From positions 1-16,772 of the forward strand of contig JBBECF010000155.1 in the NCBI GenBank assembly GCA_040881945.1: 16,772 nt of DNA, in the 5' to 3' direction. Of this stretch, positions 6,141 to 12,470 are shown in pieces. Source of the DNA: JBBECF01 sp040881945. GTDB taxonomy: Bacteria > Pseudomonadota > Alphaproteobacteria > Dongiales > Dongiaceae. The first letter of the stretch is position 1. Each line of letters starts with the position of its first letter. The position numbers and the translations under genes were made by a program. The notes under the pieces are model-generated. The model did not search any database. It was not told the origin of the DNA and was given only the letters and a program-made list of their open reading frames with translations.

Positions 6141-6578
6141 ATGCCCGACCCGGCGTTCTGGAAGACCAAGCGTCTCGCCGACATGACGCGCAGCGAGTGG
6201 GACTCGCTGTGCGACGGCTGCGGCAAGTGCTGTCTGTTGAAACTGGAATACGAGGACACCGGCGAGATCGACCGTACCAATGTCGCCTGCCGGCAGCTCG
6301 ACCTGCATGACTGCCGCTGCCGCAACTACGCCCTGCGCAAGACGCTGGTCGAAGACTGCATCGCGCTGACGCCGGAGATGGTCGGTAATTTGTCCTGGCT
6401 GCCGGCGACCTGCGCCTACCGGCTGATCGACGAGGGCAAGGACCTCTATTGGTGGCACCCGCTCGTCTCCGGCGACCCCGAGACGGTGCACCTTGCCGGC
6501 GTCTCGGTGCGCGATCGCGCGATCGGCGAGGACGACGCCGGCGAGCTCGAGGATCACGTGGTGGAGTGGCTCGACTGA
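6141..6578 (+). CDS. YcgN family cysteine-cluster protein
   Basis: A 145-residue cytoplasmic protein of the YcgN/YkgJ-like zinc- or iron-cluster family, function unknown. Start ATG 6141 follows the SCO1-like gene by 10 bases. The pattern is CDGCGKCC (Cys24, 27, 30, 31), then Cys50, CRC at 58-60, Cys73 and Cys91, which suggests a metal site. FWKTKRLADMTRSEWDSLCDGCGKCC and the LYWWHPL segment are hallmarks of this family. The gene ends 16 bases from the oppositely oriented molybdenum hydroxylase, and no terminator is visible between them. It is probably the last gene of the SYLF-SCO1-YcgN unit. Confidence 0.9.
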   Translation: MPDPAFWKTKRLADMTRSEWDSLCDGCGKCCLLKLEYEDTGEIDRTNVACRQLDLHDCRCRNYALRKTLVEDCIALTPEMVGNLSWLPATCAYRLIDEGKDLYWWHPLVSGDPETVHLAGVSVRDRAIGEDDAGELEDHVVEWLD

Positions 6579-6594
6579 ATCCGCGGCGCCGTCG

Positions 6595-8739
6595 TCAGGC
6601 CGCCGCGAAACCGTGCCGGACGAGCGGCAGCGAGCGGACGCGTTCCCCGGTCGCGGCGAAGATCGCGTTCGCCACCGCCGGCGCGATCGGCGGCGTCGAC
6701 GGTTCGCCGATGCCGCCGATCGCGGCGCCGCTATCGACGATGCGGACCGCGATCTCCGGCATCTGCGCCAGGCGCAGCATCTCGTAGCCGTCGAAATTGC
6801 CCTGCTCGACGCGGCCGTCGCGGAGCGTGATCTCGCCGAACAGCGCCGCGGTCAGGCCGTAGACGATGCCGCTTTCCATCTGCGCCACGACCGTGTCCGG
6901 GTTGACGACGACGCCGCAATCGACGGCGCAGGCGACCTTGTGGACGCTGAGCGCCTTGCCGTCGCCGACCGAGATCTCGACCACCTCGGCGACGATCGAG
7001 CCGAAGGATTCGTGCAGCGCCAGGCCGCGGAACCGTCCCGGCGGTGGCGGCGACCCCCAGCCCGCCGTCTCGGCCGCCGCCTCGAGCACGGCGCGGTGGC
7101 GCGGCGCCTCGTCCAGCAACCGCAGGCGGAAATCGAGCGGGTCGGCGCCGGCGGCGTGCGCGATCTCGTCGAGGAAGCTCTCCACGAAGAACGCATTCTG
7201 GCTGTTGCCGACCGAGCGCCAGAAGCCGACGGGCACGCCGGTGTGCTTCATCGCATACTCGGTGCGCCGGTTGGCGATCCGGTACGGCATCTCCGCGGCG
7301 CCCTCGACCGAGCTCGGGTCGATGCCGTCCTTGACGTAGTCCGGCAACGCGCGGGTCATGATCGAAGGGCATACCAGGCGCGCCTGCCAGGCCACCGGCC
7401 GGCCGCCCGCGTCCAGCCCGCCGCGCAGGCGGGCGACCGCCGCCGGCCGGTAGAAGTCGTGGCGGATGTCCTCCTCGCGCGACCAGATCAGCTTGACCGG
7501 CGCGCCGACCGCCTTCGCCGCCAGCACCGCCTGCAACGCGAAGTCGGTTTCGAAACGGCGCCCGAAGCCGCCGCCGAGGAAGGTCGTGTGCACCTTGACC
7601 TGTCCCGGCTCGAGGCCGAGGGCCGCGCCGACGGCAAACTGGATCGGGCCCTGGCCCTGGGTCGGCGCCCAGATCTCGACGCCGTCGGCGGTGACGTGGG
7701 CGGTGGCGTTCATCGGCTCCATCGTCGCGTGGGCGAGGAACGGCACCTCGTACACCGCTTCCACCTGCTTGGCGGCGCCGGCCAGCGCCGCGTCGTCGCC
7801 GGCGGCCGCGGCGACCGCGGCGGGGCCGTCGAGGGCGGCCATGAACTCGGCGCGGATCGAGGCGCTGCTCATCGCCGCGTTGGCGCCTTCGTCCCACTCC
7901 GGCGCGAGCGCCCGCAGGCCCTTCAGCGCCGGCCAGTAGCCGTCGGCGACGACCACCACCGCGTCGTCGAGCGGCACCACGGCGCGCACGCCCTTCACGG
8001 CCAGGGCCGGCGCCTGGTCCACCGTGCGCAACCGTCCGCCGAACACCGGGCAGGCCATGACCGTGCCGACCAGCAGGCCGTCGAGCTTCACGTCGACGCC
8101 GAAGACGGCGCTGCCGTCCACCTTCGCGGGCGTGTCCAGGCGCGGCGTCGGCTTGCCGATCAGCGTCCACTGCGCCGGCTTCTTGAGCGCGACCTCGGCC
8201 GGCGGCGCGAGCCGCGCCGCCGCCTCGGCCAACGCGCCATAGGTCGCCTGCCAGCCCTTCGGCCCGTGCACGACGCGACCACCGCTGGCATGGCATTCCG
8301 CGACCGGCACGCCCCACCGCTCCGCCGCCGCCTGGCGCAGCATCTCGCGCGCCGTCGCCCCGGCCTGGCGCAGGTGGTCGAAGGACGAGCGCACGCTGGT
8401 GCTGCCGCCGGTCGCCTGAACGCCGAACATGCGGTTGCGGTATTCCGGGTCGGCCGGCGCCATCTCCGCCCGGACCTTCGACCAATCGGCCTCCAGCTCC
8501 TCGGCGACGATCATCGGCAGGGACGTATAGACGCCCTGACCCATCTCGGAATGGGCGACCAGGATGGTCACGGTGTCGTCCGGAGCGATGCGCAGCCAGG
8601 CGTTGACCACGGCCTCGGCCGCCGCGGCCCGGGCGCCGCGCCGGTGCGCCGGCAGGTGAAAGCCGATGACGAGGCCGCCCGCGGCGGCGGCGCCGGTCTG
8701 CAGGAACTGGCGGCGGCCGACGGTCATGACGTTTCGCAT
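6595..8739 (-). CDS. Molybdopterin-binding large subunit of an IorB/xanthine-dehydrogenase-family oxidoreductase
   Basis: A 714-residue large subunit of a molybdenum hydroxylase, most like isoquinoline 1-oxidoreductase beta chains and periplasmic aldehyde dehydrogenases. The N-terminus has a Tat signal, GRRQFLQTG at residues 8-16, followed by a hydrophobic alanine/glycine stretch, so the folded enzyme should be exported. Cofactor-binding blocks include MGQGVYTSLP, the GGGFGRRFETDF motif, FWRSVGNSQNAFFVESFLDE and, near the end, GIGEPSTPPIAPA, whose glutamate is the presumed catalytic base. ATG 8739 is preferred over ATG 8727 because of the AAGGGGGG ribosome binding site just upstream. It follows the [2Fe-2S] subunit gene by 17 bases. 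Substrate unknown: aromatic N-heterocycle or aldehyde are both possible. Confidence 0.92.
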   Translation of the reverse strand: MRNVMTVGRRQFLQTGAAAAGGLVIGFHLPAHRRGARAAAAEAVVNAWLRIAPDDTVTILVAHSEMGQGVYTSLPMIVAEELEADWSKVRAEMAPADPEYRNRMFGVQATGGSTSVRSSFDHLRQAGATAREMLRQAAAERWGVPVAECHASGGRVVHGPKGWQATYGALAEAAARLAPPAEVALKKPAQWTLIGKPTPRLDTPAKVDGSAVFGVDVKLDGLLVGTVMACPVFGGRLRTVDQAPALAVKGVRAVVPLDDAVVVVADGYWPALKGLRALAPEWDEGANAAMSSASIRAEFMAALDGPAAVAAAAGDDAALAGAAKQVEAVYEVPFLAHATMEPMNATAHVTADGVEIWAPTQGQGPIQFAVGAALGLEPGQVKVHTTFLGGGFGRRFETDFALQAVLAAKAVGAPVKLIWSREEDIRHDFYRPAAVARLRGGLDAGGRPVAWQARLVCPSIMTRALPDYVKDGIDPSSVEGAAEMPYRIANRRTEYAMKHTGVPVGFWRSVGNSQNAFFVESFLDEIAHAAGADPLDFRLRLLDEAPRHRAVLEAAAETAGWGSPPPPGRFRGLALHESFGSIVAEVVEISVGDGKALSVHKVACAVDCGVVVNPDTVVAQMESGIVYGLTAALFGEITLRDGRVEQGNFDGYEMLRLAQMPEIAVRIVDSGAAIGGIGEPSTPPIAPAVANAIFAATGERVRSLPLVRHGFAAA

Positions 8740-8756
8740 GGTTCGCCCCCCCTTGC

Positions 8757-9206
8757 TCACGCCTCGGCCGCGCGCTTGATGGCGCGACGGACGCGGTTGT
8801 AGGTGCCGCAGCGGCAGATATTGGTGATCGCGTCGTCGATCTCGGAATCGCCCGGAGCCGGCGTCTCGGCGAGCAGCGCCGCCGCGGCCATGATCATGCC
8901 CGACTGGCAATAGCCGCACTGCGGCACGTCCTCGGCGATCCAGGCGCGTTGCAGCTTGTGGCTGCGGTCGGCGGAGAGGCCCTCGATCGTGGTGATCTCC
9001 GCCCCGCTCACGCTCGCCGCCGGCGTGACGCAGGAGCGCGTGGCGACCCCGTCGACATGCACGGTGCAGGCGCCGCAGGCGGCGATGCCGCAACCGAACT
9101 TGGTGCCGGTCAGGCCGAGATTGTCGCGCAGCACCCACAGCAAGGGCGTATCGTCATCGACGTCGACGCGATGATCGCGGCCGTTCACGCGAAGGCTGAA
9201 TGACAT
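8757..9206 (-). CDS. (2Fe-2S)-binding small subunit of molybdenum hydroxylase (IorA-like)
   Basis: A 149-residue electron-transfer subunit. The N-terminal plant-type ferredoxin domain carries Cys39, Cys44, Cys47 and Cys59 (CGIAACGAC then SC). The C-terminal helical domain holds the second cluster with CGYC at 97-100 and CRC at 131-133. All eight ligands are present. ATG 9206 has GGGAGG six bases upstream. It pairs with the Tat-exported large subunit gene immediately downstream. It has no signal peptide of its own, so it would be exported as a passenger in complex. No FAD subunit, cytochrome c or MocA/XdhC-type maturation gene is adjacent. Confidence 0.94.
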   Translation of the reverse strand: MSFSLRVNGRDHRVDVDDDTPLLWVLRDNLGLTGTKFGCGIAACGACTVHVDGVATRSCVTPAASVSGAEITTIEGLSADRSHKLQRAWIAEDVPQCGYCQSGMIMAAAALLAETPAPGDSEIDDAITNICRCGTYNRVRRAIKRAAEA

Positions 9207-9383
9207 GCGGCACCTCCCCCCTTCTTGCGCCGGCCGGCGGCGCGCGGACGATCGCCCGGCCGGCCCGGCCCCGGTCATTCGATCCATGTGGGGACGGGCC
9301 GCGGCGGCGACAACACCCCCCGCAAGCATCGGATAGAATTGCGCCCGGCCCCTGACGTAAGACGGCGCCATGGCCTATTCTCC

Positions 9384-9390
9384 AAGGGAG
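9384..9390 (+). promoter_or_regulatory. Ribosome binding site fixing the Ada start
   Basis: AAGGGAG lies nine bases before ATG 9400. The in-frame upstream ATG 9370 has no comparable site, and this signal lies inside the 30 bases that start would add, so 9400 is the better start. Confidence 0.6.
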
Positions 9391-9399
9391 CCGACAAAG

Positions 9400-10359
9400 A
9401 TGCTGCGGGACAGGAATGACGGCCGTTTCGCGACGCCGGCACGGGCGATGAACCGGACCGACCCCACGGTCGAGGCGGTGCGCCGCGCCTGCCGCTACAT
9501 CGACGCGCGCGTCGAGGCGGCCACCGGCGACGGGCCGGATCAGGGCGGCGGCGCGGGGCCGGTCACCCTGGCCGAGCTCGGCGTCCATTGCGGCGTCAGC
9601 CCCTGGCACCTGCACCGCCTGTTCAAGCGGGTCATGGGGGTGACGCCGCGGCAGTACGGCGACGCCCGCCGGCTGGCGCGGTTCCGCGTCGGCCTGCAGC
9701 AGGGCGACGGCGTCGCCGCGGCCACCTACGACGCCGGCTTCGGATCGTCGAGCCGGGTCTATGAACGGGCGGCCGGGGCGCTGGGCATGACGCCCGCGAC
9801 CTATGCCAAGGGCGGCCGCGGCGCGCGCATCGCCTATGCGCTCGCCGCGTCGCCGCTCGGCCGGCTGCTGGTCGCGGCGACCGAGCGCGGCGTCTGCTTC
9901 GTCGGCCTCGGCGAGCGCGACGGCAAGCTGGCGGCGGAGCTGCGCCGCGAATTTCCGGCGGCCGAGGAGATCCGTCGCGACGACGCCGCCCTGGGCGCCG
10001 CGGTGGCGGCCCTGCTCGCCTACCTCGCCGGGGCCGAGCCGCATATCGACCTGCCGCTCGATATCCGCGCCACGGCCTTCCAACGCCGGGTCTGGGAGGA
10101 GCTGCGCCGCATCCCGCCGGGCGAGACCCGCAGCTACGCGGCGATCGCCGAGGCCCTCGGCCAGCCCACGGCGCAGCGCGCGGTGGGCCGCGCCTGCGCC
10201 ACCAACCCGGTATCCCTGGTGGTGCCTTGCCATCGGGCGCTGCGCCGCGACGGCGACCTCGGCGGCTATCGCTGGGGGCTCGAGCGCAAGCGGGCGCTGC
10301 TCGACCAGGAGGCGGCCGGCCGGCCGCCGCGGCCGCCGCGGCCGCCCCGCCGGGCTTGA
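9400..10359 (+). CDS. AraC-type regulator fused to O6-methylguanine-DNA methyltransferase (Ada-like, no N-terminal zinc domain)
   Basis: A 319-residue Ada-type protein. Residues about 24-125 form an AraC-type DNA-binding region, with VTLAELGVHCGVSPWHLHRLFK and the second helix-turn-helix around AATYDAGFGSSSRVYE. The C-terminal domain (about 135-310) is the suicide methyltransferase, with RATAFQRRVWEELRRIPPGET, RAVGRACATNP and the acceptor cysteine Cys277 in PCHR. The usual N-terminal phosphotriester-repair zinc domain (four cysteines) is absent: MLRDRNDGRF, which resembles an Ada start, runs straight into ATPARA and then PTVEAVRRACRYID. The tail ends in a proline/arginine repeat. It can probably still repair O6-alkylguanine, but the phosphotriester-sensing switch is missing. 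A diverged second 3' end of an ada-type gene lies about 2 kb downstream. Confidence 0.9.
   Translation: MLRDRNDGRFATPARAMNRTDPTVEAVRRACRYIDARVEAATGDGPDQGGGAGPVTLAELGVHCGVSPWHLHRLFKRVMGVTPRQYGDARRLARFRVGLQQGDGVAAATYDAGFGSSSRVYERAAGALGMTPATYAKGGRGARIAYALAASPLGRLLVAATERGVCFVGLGERDGKLAAELRREFPAAEEIRRDDAALGAAVAALLAYLAGAEPHIDLPLDIRATAFQRRVWEELRRIPPGETRSYAAIAEALGQPTAQRAVGRACATNPVSLVVPCHRALRRDGDLGGYRWGLERKRALLDQEAAGRPPRPPRPPRRA
10171..10211 (+). repeat. Direct repeat, left copy (candidate attachment site in ada)
   Basis: 41 bp within the methyltransferase domain, starting GCGCAGCGCGCGGTGGGC. The copy at 12215-12255 matches 40 of 41 positions. Beyond it the two copies keep alignment without gaps but fall to roughly 80 percent identity. 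Confidence 0.6.
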
Positions 10360-10437
10360 CCACGGGACTAGGGAAAAAGTTGCGATTCTATATCTGACTG
10401 ACGGCGCGACATCAGAGATGCACGATCGTTGGCTTGG

Positions 10438-10445
10438 TATATAAT
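10438..10445 (+). promoter_or_regulatory. Extended -10 element just upstream of the HEPN-like gene
   Basis: Overlapping TATATA (10438-10443, preceded by TGG) and a perfect TATAAT (10440-10445). ATG 10452 begins six bases after TATAAT, where transcription should start. No -35 match is seen at 17 bp. This position implies a leaderless or nearly leaderless mRNA. Confidence 0.5.
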
Positions 10446-10451
10446 GCCTTG

Positions 10452-11780
10452 ATGTCTGGCGCTGATCGGGCGAATGGGAATGCCGAGGTTGCTGAGAAGG
10501 CGCCCCTCACTCTGGATACTGTGAGGGCGCGGCTTCGTCCGTTCTTGCTGGCGAATTCACCATCGAGCATCGAGGAAAGAGAAACCCCGCAAGGTAAGAA
10601 GATAGCGATTCAAAAGCCATGGGGTGACGAATCTCCAATACTTTTCGTCCCGGACGAAATCGAACCGTTTTCCGACGTGTTGAACAATCTCTATCTGCCA
10701 GAGCGATTCAGTGCGATTTGGCACAAAGATACAAGCGACTTGGAAGTTATTTGGACGGCTCACCCATTGTCGCCCCAACTTGCTGAATTTACTACGCGCA
10801 GATTCCTGTTTCAATATCAGTCAAAAGAGTACAAGTGTGAATTCTCTCGCGCTAGCGACCGCTTGCTGCTTCTAGCTAAGAATTCACAGCCCATCGCATC
10901 GTCAATCACTTATTTCAGAAATCTTCTTTCGTTTCACATATATACGACTCTTGGTGAGGACTCGGGGAATGGAGAAAGCTTGCCAGAACCGCCGATAGGC
11001 GAACCATTGTGTTTTTGGATCAGGGGTGTAGAGTGGAATGAAGATTTTGTACTAAATCTCGCCAATCATTTGAATTTCTATATGAGTTATTATGATACAT
11101 TGTCGCCAACTATTCTAATACATACGCCAAAAACTGAAGCACAAGACATAAAACCAAAGACACGATACATTGCCGGGCGTTTCCCAGAGCGAATTACATC
11201 GAACGAACTAGATGACAACCTTCTTCATTTCTGGGGTGCCTCTCTATCTGGAGACACTGCTCGTCGTTTCCTCTATTGTTTTAGAATTATCGAGTATGCT
11301 TCAACGCTACATCTGGATAACAACGCGAGACTAGCAATTCGAAGGGCATTGGCCGCGCCGAATGTATTGGATGATCTCGTTGGAGCTACCGATAACGTCC
11401 TGGCGGCCATTCAGAAATCAAAACTCGACGATTATCAAAAGTTTGACGCCGTCCTGAGAGAGACCGTGGATCCGCCGCTGTTGTGGAGAGAAATCAGCCA
11501 GAACATAAATGCCTTCGCAACCGAGACACGGTTTGACGGGGGTTTTAGCGTCGGTCCCCTTATCGCACACGGTGGTCGAGAGGTTGATTTTGCTGCCCAA
11601 AACTTTATTCCTCTTGCCAAGGCACTGCGAGAGATTCGCAATGCGCTTGCGCACGGGAAGGACCAGAAAACATCCGCAGTGATACTCCCTACGACTCGTA
11701 ACTTTGACCGGCTTCGGCCCTGGGCCTCCTTGATCTCAGTGGCCGCCGGCGAGGTTCTCCTTTACCGGAAAATTCTCTAG
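10452..11780 (+). CDS. Unrecognised protein with HEPN-like R-x4-H motif
   Basis: 442 residues from ATG 10452, and I do not recognise a named family. The N-terminal two thirds are mixed alpha/beta with no signal peptide or membrane segment. Patches include IQKPWGDESPILFVPDE and CFWIRGVEWNEDF. From about residue 275 the protein is helical (RRFLYCFRIIEYAST). It ends with LREIRNALAHGKDQ, where Arg396, Asn397 and His401 form the R(N)x3-H motif typical of HEPN ribonuclease or nucleotidyl-acceptor domains. HEPN proteins are frequent in defence and toxin systems, so such a role is an inference from motif and context. Codon use is AT-rich with ATA and AGA codons, unlike the neighbours. A TTG 18 bases earlier is in frame but lies upstream of the -10 element. 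No antitoxin-like partner is adjacent. Confidence 0.75.
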   Translation: MSGADRANGNAEVAEKAPLTLDTVRARLRPFLLANSPSSIEERETPQGKKIAIQKPWGDESPILFVPDEIEPFSDVLNNLYLPERFSAIWHKDTSDLEVIWTAHPLSPQLAEFTTRRFLFQYQSKEYKCEFSRASDRLLLLAKNSQPIASSITYFRNLLSFHIYTTLGEDSGNGESLPEPPIGEPLCFWIRGVEWNEDFVLNLANHLNFYMSYYDTLSPTILIHTPKTEAQDIKPKTRYIAGRFPERITSNELDDNLLHFWGASLSGDTARRFLYCFRIIEYASTLHLDNNARLAIRRALAAPNVLDDLVGATDNVLAAIQKSKLDDYQKFDAVLRETVDPPLLWREISQNINAFATETRFDGGFSVGPLIAHGGREVDFAAQNFIPLAKALREIRNALAHGKDQKTSAVILPTTRNFDRLRPWASLISVAAGEVLLYRKIL

Positions 11781-11784
11781 GGCC

Positions 11785-11813
11785 TTGACAATAATGCAAG
11801 ACTGGTATGCTAT
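11785..11813 (+). promoter_or_regulatory. Sigma-70 promoter inside the insert
   Basis: A perfect TTGACA (11785-11790) starts four bases after the HEPN-like gene stop. Downstream, TATGCT at 15-bp spacing (preceded by TGG) or TGCTAT at 17-bp spacing can serve as the -10. It would drive the structured leader and small broken gene that follow. Confidence 0.5.
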
Positions 11814-11819
11814 AGGGCG

Positions 11820-11969
11820 GTGTAGCGGCGCAACCAATTCGTAACGATTTCGTTGTTAGCTGAAGTCCCCATGGACGGGAGAAAAACCATGACGCCTGGC
11901 GGCTGATCACGAACTATCGCCCCAAGGAGTTAGCCACTTCGCCGCCCGGCCCGGGCGGCGATTTGGTTT
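11820..11969 (+). ncRNA. Candidate structured leader or small RNA ending in a hairpin
   Basis: About 150 nt lie between the promoter at 11785 and a strong hairpin. Local foldings include AACGA-TT-TCGTT, GTCC-CCAT-GGAC, and GGCTGA pairing with TTAGCC. No Rfam-type class is recognised. It could be a free small RNA or a 5' leader of the small gene at 11984. The only start codons inside it open an 11-codon frame. Confidence 0.3.
11939..11969 (+). terminator. Probable intrinsic terminator or attenuator
   Basis: A 10-bp perfect stem (TCGCCGCCCG / CGGGCGGCGA, loop GCC, 11939-11961) followed by TTTGGTTT. The T tract is interrupted by GG, so it may terminate only partly. It lies immediately before a ribosome binding site (GGAGG) and ATG pair. 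Confidence 0.5.
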
Positions 11970-11980
11970 GGAGGTTCGTG

Positions 11981-12181
11981 ATGATGGGTTCCAGCGATTA
12001 ATTCAGCAACCAAGAAGCAACGCGGCGCATGAACGAGGCGCTTCGGCGGGCGTTTAACACGCCGCCGAAGCCGCACAAACCTAAGTTTCGTCGTGCGAAG
12101 CGAACCAGCGGATCAAAGCGTAGATCGCCCGCATCTCGGCGCGAGAAAACCGCCTGGGCTTCCATCGCGCGAGGTTGTTGA
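11981..12181 (+). pseudogene. Small basic protein gene broken by an in-frame TAA
   Basis: A GGAGG at about 11969-11973 precedes ATGATG (11981). After MMGSSD comes TAA (11999-12001). The same frame then continues open to TGA 12179-12181, with SNQEATRRMNEALRRAF and NTPPKPHKPK and then a basic tail. The segment ALRRAFNTPPKPHKP resembles short alphaproteobacterial hypothetical proteins of about 60 residues that I recall by pattern only. Translation could still begin at internal ATG 12029, giving 50 residues. The last part probably runs into unrelated sequence at the insert edge. Either a broken gene or a shortened one. Confidence 0.4.
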
Positions 12182-12196
12182 TATGTGAGCCGCTTG

Positions 12197-12418
12197 CCCT
12201 CGGCATCTCTGAGGGCGCAGCGGGCGGTGGGCCGCGCCTGCGCCACCAACCCGGTCGCCCTCGTGGTGCCCTGCCACCGGGTCGTGCGCGAGGACGGCGG
12301 CCTCGGCGGCTATGCCTGGGGCATCGAGCGCAAGCGGGCGCTGCTGGAGCGGGAGGCCGCCGCGGGGCGCCGCGGCCGCGGCGCCCGGGTTAACCACGTC
12401 CTAGGTAAAAAAACCTAA
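12197..12418 (+). pseudogene. Orphan 3' end of an ada-type methyltransferase gene
   Basis: From 12215 the sequence encodes QRAVGRACATNPVALVVPCHR and continues to GGYAWGIERKRALLEREAA, the C-terminal end of an O6-methylguanine methyltransferase including the acceptor Cys. It has no upstream domain and no proper start. The homology appears to begin at GCCCTCGGC (about 12198) with a one-base frame change before the 41-bp repeat. The alignment with the intact gene is gap-free at an offset of 2044 bases through the PCHR motif, and some similarity extends past the stop (ACCACG...CTAGG...AAAA). It is therefore a displaced or leftover gene end and not expected to make an active protein. Confidence 0.8.
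12215..12255 (+). repeat. Direct repeat, right copy
   Basis: Partner of 10171-10211 with one mismatch in 41 bp. It marks the right edge of the AT-rich insert, at the point where the orphan ada end begins. Confidence 0.6.
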
Positions 12419-12433
12419 AACGGGCCGTCGCCC

Positions 12434-12463
12434 TTGCTGTATGGGCGGCCGGCGCGCTATAAG
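12434..12463 (+). promoter_or_regulatory. Promoter of the M48 peptidase gene
   Basis: TTGCTG (12434-12439), an 18-bp spacer and TATAAG (12458-12463). Transcription would begin near 12470, right at ATG 12471, so the message may be leaderless. This also argues against the in-frame ATG at 12441, which lies upstream of the -10. Confidence 0.5.
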
Positions 12464-12470
12464 ATGCGTT

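Larger units (their letters stand above)
10360..12210. mobile_element. AT-rich insert at the ada locus (putative small island)
   Basis: Base composition drops sharply between the two ada 3' ends. For example, 11041-11100 has 15 G or C in 60 bases, while the surrounding genes are strongly G+C rich. The insert carries the HEPN-like gene, a promoter with structured leader, and a broken small gene. The 41-bp direct repeats at 10171 and 12215 bound the larger unit that includes the intact ada 3' end. No integrase or transposase is present, so the movement mechanism is not known; mobilisation in trans or homologous recombination are options. Confidence 0.55.

Noticed and set aside
6493..8802. A 769-codon open frame on the plus strand
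   Set aside because: It is antisense to the molybdopterin subunit, which has clear family motifs. The frame is arginine- and histidine-rich, as expected from shadow frames in G+C-rich DNA.
9370..9399. Upstream ATG for the Ada-like gene
   Set aside because: The ribosome binding site AAGGGAG lies downstream of it and is correctly spaced for ATG 9400, where the sequence also begins to resemble Ada.
10434..10451. TTG start for the HEPN-like gene
   Set aside because: It lies upstream of and partly inside the -10 element, so it would not be in the message. ATG 10452 fits the expected transcription start.
11893..11904. GCCTGGCGGC resembling the start of 5S rRNA
   Set aside because: None of the following conserved 5S blocks is present and the GC-rich hairpin interrupts the length, so it is a chance match.
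12185..12418. The orphan ada end as a separate functional gene
   Set aside because: It lacks the DNA-binding and most of the methyltransferase domain, has no ribosome binding site, and its 5' edge is the insert junction.
12441..12470. Upstream ATG for the M48 peptidase gene
   Set aside because: It precedes the TATAAG -10 element and adds residues that do not resemble the family.
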